From Gammaproteobacteria bacterium (GTDB lineage Bacteria > Pseudomonadota > Gammaproteobacteria > Steroidobacterales > Steroidobacteraceae): 64,000 nucleotides of DNA. Under the pieces are notes generated by a model. The model saw only the letters and a list, made by a program, of their open reading frames with translations. It was not told the DNA's origin and searched no databases. Where the stretch lies: the NCBI GenBank assembly GCA_005878095.1, contig VBNH01000059.1:1-64000 (forward strand). Direction: 5' to 3'. The translations under genes were made by a program, and so were the position numbers. Within the stretch, counting starts at the first letter, position 1. Each line of letters starts with the position of its first letter. This document shows, piece after piece, positions 34,427-42,746 of this stretch.

Positions 34427-37105
34427 TCAGGCGACCGCGGACTTCACCACGCGCTGCGGCTGCGCCACACCGTAGCCCTGCGCGTAGTCGACGCCGAGAC
34501 TGGTGAGCATCTGGATGATCTCGGCGTTCTCGGCGAACTCGGCGATGGTCTGCTTGCCGGTGAGGTGCCCGATCTCGTTGATCGAACGCACCATCTCGCG
34601 GTCGATCGGATCGCGCAGTATCTCGCGCACGAAGCTGCCGTCGATCTTGAGGTAATCGACCGGGAAGTGCTTGAGGTAACCGAACGAGGACAGTCCGGTG
34701 CCGAAGTCATCGAGCGCGAACTTGCAGCCGAGCTCCTTGAGCGCCTGGATGAAGCGGTTCGCCTGCGAGAAGCTCGCCACCGCCGCGGTCTCGGTGATCT
34801 CGAAGCAGATCTTCGAGCCGTCGAGCCCGCTGCGATGGAACTGGTCGATGACGAACGGCAGGAACTTGTCATCCCCCAGGCTCTGCCCGGAGAGATTGAT
34901 GGAGCACTGAAAGAGCTTCTCGCGCTCATCGGCCTCGGACACCAGCCAGCGGAACGCGTTCTCGATCACCCAGCGATCGATCGCCGGGGTGATGCCGTAG
35001 CGCTCGGCCGCGGCGATGAAGTCGTTGGGGGCGACGATGCGCCCGCCCTCGTCCTTCAGGCGCAGCAGCAGCTCGTAGTGCGCGCCGACCTCGACCCGCT
35101 GCAGCGGCTGGATCGCCATGCGGAACAGCTCGAAGCGCCCCTCCTCGAGCGCCGCGTTGATGCGCGCCGCCCACTGCATCTCGCGCCGCCGGCGCATGAG
35201 CTCGATGTCGTTCTCCGCGAAGCTGTGGACGCGATTGCGACCGCCCTCCTTGGCGGCGCCGCAGGCGCTGTCGGCCGCCGACAGGATCGAGGCGACATCC
35301 TCGTTGTCCGCGGTGATCGGCACGACACCGATGCTGGCGCCCAGGCGAAACACCCGGTCCTCCCAGGTGAAGCGGAAGTTGCGCACGCCCTCGCGCAGGG
35401 TCTCCGCGGTGCGCATCGCCTCGTCGAGCGAGCAGCTCTCCAGCAGGATCCCGAACTCATCCCCGCCCAGGCGCGACAGGGTGTCACGCCAGCGGACCTT
35501 GGACTTCAAGAGCGCCCCCACCTGGCCGAGCAGCGCATCGCCGGCGCTGTGACCGCAGGTATCGTTGACGATCTTGAACTGATCGATGTCGAGATAGCAC
35601 AGCGCGTAGGAGGCCTCGCGCGCCTTGGCGCTCTTCAGCGCCCGCTCCAGGCGGCTCTCGAACTCGCGCCGATTCACGAGCCCGGTGAGCAGGTCGTGGC
35701 TCGCGTGGTACGAGAGACGGCGGTTGAGCTCGCGCGACTCGGAGACGTCGTGGAACACCAGCACGCCCCCGGCCACGTGCCCCGAACCGTCGCGGATCGG
35801 CGCGGCGGTGCTCTCGACGTACAGCTCGTTGCCATCGCGCCGGATGAGCAGCATCGGCCGCACTGACTTGATGGGCCGCATGCGGCGCACCGAAACGCTC
35901 AGCGGGTTCTCGAGCGGCTCGCAGGTCTCCTCGTGGAAGGCACGGAAGATCTCTTCCACCGGCCGGCCCATCGCATCCTCGAGACGCCAACCGGTCAGCT
36001 CCTCGGCCACCGGGTTGATGTAGTCGATGGTCGAGTTGGCATCGGTGGTGATGACGCCGTCGCCGATCGACTGCAGCGTGATCTGCGCGCTCTCCTTCTC
36101 GCGGAACAGCGCCTCCTCGTAGAGCTTGCGCTCCGTGATGTCGAATTCCACGCCCACCAGGCGCAGCAGGCGCCCGTGCTTGTCGACGCGCGCGGTGGCG
36201 CGGCTGATGACCCAGCGCCATTCGCCGTTGCGGTGGCGCATGCGATGGGTGCTTTCGAAGATCGACGTCTTGCCGGCGACGTGGTCGCGGATCGCGGTCT
36301 GTACGCGCGACAGATCGTCCGGGTGCACGAGCGCGCGCCAGTCCGGCGCGCCGCGCATGTCGTCGTCGCCGTAACCGAGCATCGCCTTCCAGCGCGGCGA
36401 GAAATACACCTCGTTGCTTTCGACGTCAAAGTCCCACATGCCGTCGTTGGCCGCGGCCTGAAACAGATTGGTGCGCTCCTCGAGCTTGGCGAGGCGCGCC
36501 TCGGTACGGATACGCTCGAGGCCCGTGGCGAGGCTCGTGCCGACGAGCTTCATCAGCAGCTGCACGTTCACGTCCCACGCGCCGCGCGGCATGGCGTGCG
36601 CGAGCCCGAGGAAACCGGCCGGCTTGCCCTGCACTCGCAGCGCCACGAGCAGCGCCGAGCCGATGTGCAGCTCGGCGAATTTGGCCGCCTCGAGCGCCTG
36701 CTCCTTGCGCGGTGCGCTGCTGTCGCGCAGCTCCGAGAGGCGCAGATTCTCGAGCCGCCCTTTCAGCCAGGGAAACGCTTCCAGTCCCGACCCGGTCAGG
36801 CCCTCGGGACGGCACTGGGCAAAGGCGCTGCGCGCCAACTGCACATCGGCGATGGTCGAGTCCTCGGTATTGAGGGCGGCGAGGAAGGCGCAATCGGACC
36901 CGGTGGCGCCGCGCAGCAACTCGAGGTTGCGGCGCACGCACTCGTCCACCGAGTCCCGCTGCATGTTCTGGAAGTCCACCGCGATCTTGGTACAGACGAC
37001 GTCGATGCCCAGAACGGGCTTGGGGACACGGCCGGTCCAGGCATCGGCCGACAGAATGTCCGAAGCGGTGTAGTCCGCCGGCTTATCCGGCGGCGGAGTG
37101 CTCAT
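34427..37105 (-). CDS. GAF-PAS-PAS-GGDEF-EAL cyclic-di-GMP signalling protein
   Basis: 892-residue cytoplasmic protein without transmembrane segments. Order: GAF domain (about 40-195), PAS with PAC (about 200-335), second PAS (about 340-455), GGDEF (about 470-620) and EAL (about 650-880). The GGDEF is intact (RLGGDEFGIL near 546) with an RxxD inhibitory site five residues upstream (RWRD). The EAL signature reads ELL (YELLLRLKD), with downstream acidic motifs present (ITETAA, LDDFGTG, IAEFAE), so both activities are possible. ATG 37105 is preceded by GGGAGG with a 9-base spacer, which rules out the longer frame from 37165. Confidence 0.92.
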   Translation of the reverse strand: MSTPPPDKPADYTASDILSADAWTGRVPKPVLGIDVVCTKIAVDFQNMQRDSVDECVRRNLELLRGATGSDCAFLAALNTEDSTIADVQLARSAFAQCRPEGLTGSGLEAFPWLKGRLENLRLSELRDSSAPRKEQALEAAKFAELHIGSALLVALRVQGKPAGFLGLAHAMPRGAWDVNVQLLMKLVGTSLATGLERIRTEARLAKLEERTNLFQAAANDGMWDFDVESNEVYFSPRWKAMLGYGDDDMRGAPDWRALVHPDDLSRVQTAIRDHVAGKTSIFESTHRMRHRNGEWRWVISRATARVDKHGRLLRLVGVEFDITERKLYEEALFREKESAQITLQSIGDGVITTDANSTIDYINPVAEELTGWRLEDAMGRPVEEIFRAFHEETCEPLENPLSVSVRRMRPIKSVRPMLLIRRDGNELYVESTAAPIRDGSGHVAGGVLVFHDVSESRELNRRLSYHASHDLLTGLVNRREFESRLERALKSAKAREASYALCYLDIDQFKIVNDTCGHSAGDALLGQVGALLKSKVRWRDTLSRLGGDEFGILLESCSLDEAMRTAETLREGVRNFRFTWEDRVFRLGASIGVVPITADNEDVASILSAADSACGAAKEGGRNRVHSFAENDIELMRRRREMQWAARINAALEEGRFELFRMAIQPLQRVEVGAHYELLLRLKDEGGRIVAPNDFIAAAERYGITPAIDRWVIENAFRWLVSEADEREKLFQCSINLSGQSLGDDKFLPFVIDQFHRSGLDGSKICFEITETAAVASFSQANRFIQALKELGCKFALDDFGTGLSSFGYLKHFPVDYLKIDGSFVREILRDPIDREMVRSINEIGHLTGKQTIAEFAENAEIIQMLTSLGVDYAQGYGVAQPQRVVKSAVA

Positions 37106-37189
37106 TAACCGTGGCCTCCCGTAACCAACCGGGCGCAGCGTAACCGTTTGCACCGCCCCGGACACGACGCCCCGTCACGGAGTGGAGGA

Positions 37190-37221
37190 TTCGCAACAGC
37201 TATTTTCCAACTGGTTGCGAA
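37190..37221. promoter_or_regulatory. 8-base inverted repeat in the gap upstream of the GGDEF/EAL gene
   Basis: TTCGCAAC (37190-37197) and GTTGCGAA (37214-37221) are perfect inverted copies with a 16-base spacer. They lie 85 bases upstream of the GGDEF/EAL start in the relatively AT-rich 236-base gap 37106-37341. This is a possible regulator site; no gene is seen in the gap. Confidence 0.4.
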
Positions 37222-37341
37222 GAATTCTCGCACACTGAGTCAGGAACACAAGCTAACGCACTGTTCGGTCAGGCTTTGGGCATTTAACAGAATCCCTCCC
37301 GGTCCGCGTGCCAGCACGTGCCCTCGCGCCGCGGACGCGCA

Positions 37342-38085
37342 TCAGTCGCGGCACAAGGCGGCGCGCGCCACGCCGTAGAGGCGCTTGAGTTCCTGTTCCA
37401 TCTGCGATTGCAGTCGTGCGAGCGAGGGCGGGTCGGTGACCCGCGGCACATAACAGGGCGGCCCGATGGCGATCGCGATGCGCGAAAAAGGCGTCGGGAT
37501 CACGAACTTGTCCCACTTGATCAGCCACGCGCGCGAGGCGGCATACGACATCGGCAGGATCGGCCGGCCCGACATCTGCGCCAGCAGCAGTGCGCCGGGC
37601 TTGAATCTGAAGCGCGGCCCGCGCGGCCCGTCGGGAGTGATGACGGGCGAGACGTTGTCCCTGACGAGCGCCTGGTAATAATCGCGCAGCGCCCGCGCGC
37701 CGGTGTGGGTCGAGGAACCGCGGATCACCGCGCCGCCGAAGCGCCGCACCATCATCGCACCGAGCTCCCCATCCACCGACGGACTGATGAGCCAGCCCGC
37801 CGTGAGTCCGCGCGCGCGCTGCTCGACCAGGAACTTGCCGCAATACAGCTGGTGCTGGTGCCAGTAGCACGGCACCAGGGAGGGCGCCCGCGCCAGCGCC
37901 TCGTCCAGGTGAGCCACCCCTTCCACACGCGTCACGCGGCAGGTGAGCCACCAGGCGCGGATGATGGCCAGTCCCAGCGGCACCGCCAGCCGGTACAGCC
38001 AGCGCCGTGCCGGCGTCATCCGCCGCCCCGAGCGTGTCGTGGTGCGGTAAAGCGTGTTGCGCAGTCCGCCGTCATCGCCGCTCAT
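37342..38085 (-). CDS. DUF374 lysophospholipid-acyltransferase-like protein
   Basis: 247-residue member of the DUF374/LPLAT superfamily, related to enzymes that acylate lysophospholipids or Lipid A precursors. It has an N-terminal hydrophobic segment (LYRLAVPLGLAIIRAWWLTC), YWHQHQLYCGKFLV near the HX4D position, FGGAVIRGSSTHTG and PDGPRGPRFRFKPGALLLA, a hallmark of DUF374. ATG 38085 overlaps the stop of the phosphopantetheinyl transferase gene by 4 bases, so the two are coupled; ATG 38019 is an alternative. Linked to the PPTase/P450/FAAL locus, it may esterify a product of that pathway, which is inference. Confidence 0.83.
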   Translation of the reverse strand: MSGDDGGLRNTLYRTTTRSGRRMTPARRWLYRLAVPLGLAIIRAWWLTCRVTRVEGVAHLDEALARAPSLVPCYWHQHQLYCGKFLVEQRARGLTAGWLISPSVDGELGAMMVRRFGGAVIRGSSTHTGARALRDYYQALVRDNVSPVITPDGPRGPRFRFKPGALLLAQMSGRPILPMSYAASRAWLIKWDKFVIPTPFSRIAIAIGPPCYVPRVTDPPSLARLQSQMEQELKRLYGVARAALCRD

Positions 38086-38714
38086 CGGGCGAACAGCTCC
38101 TCGAGCGACAGCGTGCGCACGGTGAGTTCGGGCATCGCGAAGCTGGTCATCACACAGGCAGCCGCTCCCGGAAACACCCCGAGTGCGTGCGCATACCACA
38201 GCTCCCCGCGGCAGCGGGCATGCCCGGGACTCAGGCACACCTCGCGCCATGCCCCGATCCCGGCGCCGCAGGCCTTGAGCGCCGCCTCGCGCGCCACAAA
38301 GTCGGCGATGCGCTCCCCGCTCCCCATCTCGACATCGAAGCCGACGCGACCGGCCCTCACCGCGGCGCAGCCCGCCCAGGGACCTGCGTGCGCAATGCTG
38401 AAGTCGGGCCCGAGGTCCCGCCGCTCGTTGCTAAGCGCCGCACGCGCGGCGCCGCCGTGCGCGAGTCCGGGTTTCGCACCTTGCGCAAACACCATCTCCC
38501 CGGGAGCGACCGCGCGTCCGGTGAGCGCACTGAGGGCGCGCAGCGCGAGCGCGATGCCGGCGAGACTCGCGCGCGCCCCGGGACTGTCCGCGCCGGTCGC
38601 GAGGCGCTTGGCGTACGGCAGACGCGCGGCGAGCGCGCGGGCCGCATCCCGCGGCCACTCACCGCGCAGGTCGGTGTGATATAAGATTAAGGTTTGGCTT
38701 TCAACAGCTTGCAT
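38082..38714 (-). CDS. 4'-phosphopantetheinyl transferase
   Basis: Attaches the phosphopantetheine arm of CoA to carrier proteins. The 210-residue protein has the PPTase core: VGFDVEMGSGERIADF with the Mg-binding aspartate, followed by FVAREAALKACGAG, the (W/F)xxxEAxxK motif. The N-terminal half (LILYHTDLRGEWP) resembles Sfp-like enzymes more than holo-ACP synthase AcpS. ATG 38714 is complementary to the P450 start on the other strand, both lying within CATG at 38712-38715. The neighbouring FAAL-ACP fusion is the obvious substrate. Its stop overlaps the acyltransferase start. Confidence 0.85.
   Translation of the reverse strand: MQAVESQTLILYHTDLRGEWPRDAARALAARLPYAKRLATGADSPGARASLAGIALALRALSALTGRAVAPGEMVFAQGAKPGLAHGGAARAALSNERRDLGPDFSIAHAGPWAGCAAVRAGRVGFDVEMGSGERIADFVAREAALKACGAGIGAWREVCLSPGHARCRGELWYAHALGVFPGAAACVMTSFAMPELTVRTLSLEELFAR
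38677..38685 (+). promoter_or_regulatory. Possible extended -10 promoter of the P450-FAAL operon
   Basis: TG (38677-38678), one base, then TATAAG (38680-38685) lies 28 bases upstream of the P450 ATG, inside the 5' part of the divergent PPTase gene. No good -35 is present. If used, transcription starts near 38692. Confidence 0.35.
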
Positions 38715-40023
38715 GACCGCCGCCGCATCTGCGCAGACCCAACCCCCCGAGGCTGAGCTGCAGTTCGACATCGGCTCCACGGATGACTCCCTGGAGCGCA
38801 TGATCGAGCTGTTCACCCGTCTGGGAGACATATATCGCGTGTTCGTGCCGGCACGCGGATCTTATACCTATGTCATTCACCACCCCGATGACGTCAAGCG
38901 GGTGCTGGTTACCAATCATCGCAACTACACCAAGGGCCTCGGCCTCGATCGCGTCAGGATCCTCCTCGGCAAGGGCATCATGACGAGCGAGGGCGAGCTG
39001 TGGAAGCGCCAGCGCTACATGATGCAGCCGCTCTTCCACCGCCGCGTCCTCGGCGGGTTCGCGGGCATCATCGCGGCGGCGAACGACCGCTTCATCGCCC
39101 GCTGGCAGGCGCTCGCGCAGCGCGGCGAGCCCGTGAACCTGACTGACGAGATGAGCGAGCTCACGCTCGAGATCGTATTGCGTTCGATCTTCGGAGGCGA
39201 CCTGGACCGCCTGACTCAGCAGCTCGGCGGCAACCCCTTCGAGGTGGTCACGAAGGAACAGTCGCGCGATCTGCAGTTCGCGTACCGGTTTCGCTCGCTC
39301 ACCAAGATCGTAGCGCAGCTCATCGCGCAGCGGCGCGCCGGGCAGGAGGAGCGCTTCGACTACCTCGCGATGCTCATGAGCGCGCGCGACAAGGAGAGCG
39401 GCGCCCCCATGGGCGAGCGTGAGCTCATCGACGAGGTCATGACGCTCATCGTCGCCGGCCATGAGACCACCGCCAGCGGGCTCAACTGGACCTGGTACCT
39501 GCTTTCCCAACACCCTGGGGTGGAAGCGCGGCTGCATGCGGAGATCGACGCGGCATCCGCCATGCCGGCGCCCGGCCTGGCGCAGCTGGAAGCGCTCAAC
39601 TACACGCACCAGGTCGTCAACGAGGCACTGCGCCTGTATCCGCCGGGATGGCTGCTGTCGCGCCGTACGATCGAGGCGGACGTGCTCGGCGGTTATCCGG
39701 TGCCGCCGGGCACCAACGTGCTGCTGCCGCTGTACCTGCTGCATCGTCACCCGCGCTTCTGGAAGGACCCGGAAGCTTTCTGGCCCGAGCGTTTCGCCCC
39801 CGCGCGCGAGGCCGAGCGTCCGCGCTTCGCCTACATGCCCTTCGCCGCGGGCCCCCGCCATTGCATCGGCGAAACCTTCGCGCTCTACGAGATGCTCATG
39901 CACCTGTACAAGGTCGCGCGCCACTATCGCCTCAGCTACGTGCCCGACAGGCCCGTCGAGCTCGAGGCGCAGATCAACCTGCGCACCCGCTATCCGCTGC
40001 ACATGAGGCTGGAACGGCGCTGA
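38713..40023 (+). CDS. Cytochrome P450
   Basis: Haem-thiolate monooxygenase of 436 residues with all core motifs: I-helix AGHETTASGLNW with the oxygen-activating threonine, K-helix ExxR (EALR), the PERF-like region FWPERFAP, and the haem loop FAAGPRHCIGETFA with C384 as thiolate ligand. There is no N-terminal membrane anchor, so it is soluble as most bacterial P450s are. The stop overlaps the start of the FAAL-ACP gene by one base (TGATG), so the two are translated together. The natural substrate may be an acyl chain tethered to the ACP domain, by analogy with BioI-type P450s; that is inference. Confidence 0.94.
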   Translation: MTAAASAQTQPPEAELQFDIGSTDDSLERMIELFTRLGDIYRVFVPARGSYTYVIHHPDDVKRVLVTNHRNYTKGLGLDRVRILLGKGIMTSEGELWKRQRYMMQPLFHRRVLGGFAGIIAAANDRFIARWQALAQRGEPVNLTDEMSELTLEIVLRSIFGGDLDRLTQQLGGNPFEVVTKEQSRDLQFAYRFRSLTKIVAQLIAQRRAGQEERFDYLAMLMSARDKESGAPMGERELIDEVMTLIVAGHETTASGLNWTWYLLSQHPGVEARLHAEIDAASAMPAPGLAQLEALNYTHQVVNEALRLYPPGWLLSRRTIEADVLGGYPVPPGTNVLLPLYLLHRHPRFWKDPEAFWPERFAPAREAERPRFAYMPFAAGPRHCIGETFALYEMLMHLYKVARHYRLSYVPDRPVELEAQINLRTRYPLHMRLERR

Positions 40024-41984
40024 TGTCCACAGCCACGACGCTCACGGAAGTCATCGAGGGCAACCGCGCCTTCCCGCGCAGCATCACCTATCACGCGGGC
40101 GAGGACGACGCGCGCGAGGTGTCGTTCGGCGAGCTGTACGAGCGCTCGCTCGGAATCCTGTACCACCTGCAGCGTCTCGGCGCGCGCCGCGGCGACACCC
40201 TGATCCTGTTCCTGGCCGACAACGAGCAGTTCATCGACGTGTTCTGGGCCGCAATCCTCGGCGGCATCGTGCCCGTGCCAGTGGCGCTGGGCATCAGCGA
40301 CGAGCACCGCCTGAAGCTGCTGCGCATCGCGCGCCGGCTCGGCAAGCCCTTCCTGTACACCGAGCGCCGCGCGCTCGAGCGCATCGGCACCTTCGCGGCG
40401 CAGGCCGGCGAGAGTGCGGTGTTCGAAGGACTGCGGACGCGAGCTTTCCTGGTGGACGACCTGGACGACATCTCGCGCGCCGGCAGCGTGCAGCGCGCGC
40501 TCCCCGGCGACACCGCCTTCATTCAGTTCTCCTCCGGCTCCACCAGCGAGCCCAAGGGCGTGGTGCTCACGCACGGCAACATCATCGCCAACTGGCGTGG
40601 TGCGACCGAAGCCGCGGGCTTCAACGAGCACGACGTGAGTCTGTCGTGGATGCCGCTTACCCACGACATGGGCCTCATCGGTTTGCATCTGGTTATGTTC
40701 GCCAACCGGGTGCACACGCACCTCATGCCCACGGAGCTGTTCATCCGCCGGCCGCTGCTGTGGCTCACACTCGCATCGAGGGTGCGCGCCACGATCCTGT
40801 GCTCGCCGAACTTCGGTTACAAACACTATCTGAAGGTGCTGGGGGAGCGCGCGGTGGAGGGAATGGACCTGTCCGCCGTGCGGTTCGTCTTCAACGGCGC
40901 CGAACCGATCTCGGTCGAGTTGTGCGATGAGTTTCTCACCAGGCTCGCGCCTGCGAAGCTCAAGCGCAACGCCATGTACCCCGTGTATGGGCTGGCGGAA
41001 GCCTCGCTGGCGGTGAGTTTCCCGCCGGTGGGTGCGCCGCTGCGGACCATCACGCTCAACCGGCACCGCATGAACGCCGGCGACCCGGTCGAGCTGGTGG
41101 ATGCGGCCGACCGCGACGCGGTGCGACTCGTCTCCGAAGGACGGGCTATCCCCTATTGCCGCGTGCGCATCGCGGACGATGAGGACCGCGAGCTGCCCGA
41201 GGAGCACATCGGCCACGTGCACATGACGGGGGACAACGTCACGCGCGGCTACTACGAGGACCCCGAGGCCAACGCCGCCGCGTTCACCGCCGACGGCTGG
41301 CTGCGTACCGGTGACCTCGGCCTGATCCACGACGGGGAGCTGTACGTTTCCGGCCGCGCGAAAGAGATCATCTTCGTGAACGGCCAGAACTACTATCCGC
41401 ACGATCTCGAGGCCATCGCGCAGCGCGCCCCGGGGCTGGAGCTCGGCAAGGTGGTCGCCGCCGGTGCACGGGCGCGCGGCGCAGAGATCGAGGAGCTCGT
41501 GGTGTTCGTGCTTCACCGCGGCGGCCTGCCGGAGTTCCTGCCGGTGGCGACTGAGGTCGCGCGCCTCATCAACGAGCAGACCGGGCTCGAGGTGGCGCAG
41601 GTGGTGCCGGTCAAGCGCATCCCCAAGACCACGAGCGGCAAGATCCAGCGCCACCTCCTCGAGGAGGGCTACGCCGACGGGGAGTTCGACGCGGACCTGA
41701 GGGAGCTTGCGGCGCTGCGGGCCGCGCAGCGGGGGCCGGAGTCGGGCACGCGCACCGAGATCGAGCAGAAGCTCAAGACCATCTGCGATGCGGCGCTGCA
41801 CGGCAAGCGCGTGGACGTCCACGACAATCTGTTCGAGATCGGCGCGAGCTCGCTGAAGCTCATCGAAATCCACGAGCAGATCGACCGCGAGTACCCCGGG
41901 CAGGTGGATCTGACCGAGCTGTTCGACTTCCCGACCATCGCCGAGCTCGCGCAGCACCTGCAGGGCAAGCTCGCGCAGGCCTGA
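40023..41984 (+). CDS. Fatty-acyl-AMP ligase fused to an acyl carrier protein domain
   Basis: 653-residue fusion. Residues 1-560 are an adenylate-forming domain: FIQFSSGSTSEPKGVVLTHG (A3), SWMPLTHDMGLIG, YGLAEASLAVSFPP, TGDLG and VNGQNYYPHDLEAIA, the NYYP(x)DLE form typical of fatty-acyl-AMP ligases (FAAL) rather than acyl-CoA ligases. Residues about 575-653 are an ACP, with EIGASSLKLIE carrying the phosphopantetheine serine S610. It should activate a fatty acid as acyl-AMP and load its own ACP. Its start overlaps the P450 stop. The adjacent PPTase would make the holo form. The final product is unknown; no thioesterase, KS or NRPS module is in the window. Confidence 0.92.
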   Translation: MSTATTLTEVIEGNRAFPRSITYHAGEDDAREVSFGELYERSLGILYHLQRLGARRGDTLILFLADNEQFIDVFWAAILGGIVPVPVALGISDEHRLKLLRIARRLGKPFLYTERRALERIGTFAAQAGESAVFEGLRTRAFLVDDLDDISRAGSVQRALPGDTAFIQFSSGSTSEPKGVVLTHGNIIANWRGATEAAGFNEHDVSLSWMPLTHDMGLIGLHLVMFANRVHTHLMPTELFIRRPLLWLTLASRVRATILCSPNFGYKHYLKVLGERAVEGMDLSAVRFVFNGAEPISVELCDEFLTRLAPAKLKRNAMYPVYGLAEASLAVSFPPVGAPLRTITLNRHRMNAGDPVELVDAADRDAVRLVSEGRAIPYCRVRIADDEDRELPEEHIGHVHMTGDNVTRGYYEDPEANAAAFTADGWLRTGDLGLIHDGELYVSGRAKEIIFVNGQNYYPHDLEAIAQRAPGLELGKVVAAGARARGAEIEELVVFVLHRGGLPEFLPVATEVARLINEQTGLEVAQVVPVKRIPKTTSGKIQRHLLEEGYADGEFDADLRELAALRAAQRGPESGTRTEIEQKLKTICDAALHGKRVDVHDNLFEIGASSLKLIEIHEQIDREYPGQVDLTELFDFPTIAELAQHLQGKLAQA

Positions 41985-42037
41985 AGCGAGACACGGCCCG
42001 TGGCGGCAAAATTCGCAAGCTGGGGCCGTTTTGTGCC

Positions 42038-42043
42038 TATAAT
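42038..42043 (+). promoter_or_regulatory. Consensus -10 box before the Fur-family gene
   Basis: TATAAT at 42038-42043 matches the consensus exactly. Transcription would start near 42050, 2 bases before the ATG at 42052, and no ribosome binding site is present, so the mRNA may be leaderless. The -35 region is weak. Confidence 0.55.
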
Positions 42044-42051
42044 GCTTCGAT

Positions 42052-42486
42052 ATGGAGCTTAGTGCCCCATTGGACGCCGCCAGCGCCAGCCAGCGCTGTG
42101 AGGGGCGGCTGTCCGATTGCGGAATCCGCCCGACCGCCCAGCGCGTGCGCATCGCCACGCTGCTCCTGTCAGCGCCCCAGCACCTCTCCGCGGAACAGAT
42201 CCTGGCGAGCCTGCGTGCAGCGGGGGCGCGCGTGTCCAAGGCCACGGTGTACAACACGCTGAACCTGTTCGCCGCGCATGGCCTCATTCGCCAGCTGTCG
42301 GTGGACGGCTCGCGCGCCTGGTTCGACTCCAATGTCGAACCGCACTATCACTTTCACGACCTCGAGAGCGGCGCCCTGATCGATGTTCCCGTTCCGGCCG
42401 TGGCGTTCAGCCACCTGCCTGCGCCACCGCCGGGAACCGAGGTGGCCGGGATCGATCTGGTCATTAGACTGCGCAAAAAAATGTAG
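42052..42486 (+). CDS. Fur-family transcriptional regulator (Irr-like)
   Basis: 144-residue winged-helix regulator of the Fur superfamily. The DNA-binding domain covers about 20-85 (RPTAQRVRIATLLL, then SKATVYNTLNLFAAHGLI) and leads into WFDSNVEPHYHFHDLESG, where clustered histidines would bind metal or haem. The CxxC zinc sites of classical Fur and Zur are absent, as in Irr-like members. It probably senses iron or haem; the exact signal is not visible. The TAG stop overlaps the tRNA-Thr promoter. The gene follows the FAAL-ACP gene by 67 bases but has its own -10. Confidence 0.85.
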   Translation: MELSAPLDAASASQRCEGRLSDCGIRPTAQRVRIATLLLSAPQHLSAEQILASLRAAGARVSKATVYNTLNLFAAHGLIRQLSVDGSRAWFDSNVEPHYHFHDLESGALIDVPVPAVAFSHLPAPPPGTEVAGIDLVIRLRKKM

Positions 42487-42489
42487 AAT
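42484..42489 (+). promoter_or_regulatory. Promoter -10 of tRNA-Thr
   Basis: TAGAAT followed by a GC-rich discriminator (GCGCGGC), typical of stable RNA promoters, lies 23 bases upstream of the mature tRNA 5' end and overlaps the stop codon of the Fur-family gene. The -35 is weak. Confidence 0.5.
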
Positions 42490-42512
42490 GCGCGGCTTTC
42501 CCCGTGACGGGC

Positions 42513-42588
42513 GCCGGGATAGCTCAGCTGGTAGAGCAGCGCATTCGTAATGCGCGGGTCGGAGGTTCGAGTCCTCTTCCCGGCACCA
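42513..42588 (+). tRNA. tRNA-Thr (anticodon CGT)
   Basis: 76 bases folding as a standard cloverleaf: acceptor stem GCCGGGA pairs with TCCCGGC, D-arm AGCTCAGCTGGTAGAGC, anticodon stem GCGCA/TGCGC with loop TTCGTAA giving anticodon CGT (reads ACG), T-arm GGAGGTTCGAGTCCTCT, discriminator A and encoded CCA. No integrase or flanking duplication is seen, so it does not appear to be occupied by a genomic island. Confidence 0.97.
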
Positions 42589-42746
42589 TTTCCTGGCCGC
42601 CGCGCGTCTCGGCCCGTCGCCCGCCGACCTCCCCCTGGCGCGTCCGGCGGAGAATTGCACGGGATGGCGTTTAAACTTGACCGTAAATGGCCGGCTCAAG
42701 AGGCGACGGGCGCGATGCGATCGGCCCGTAACATAAGGAACTCCGC

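Noticed and set aside
42513-42588. tRNA-Thr as an island attachment site
   Set aside because: There is no integrase, no repeated tRNA 3' end downstream, and the flanking genes look chromosomal.
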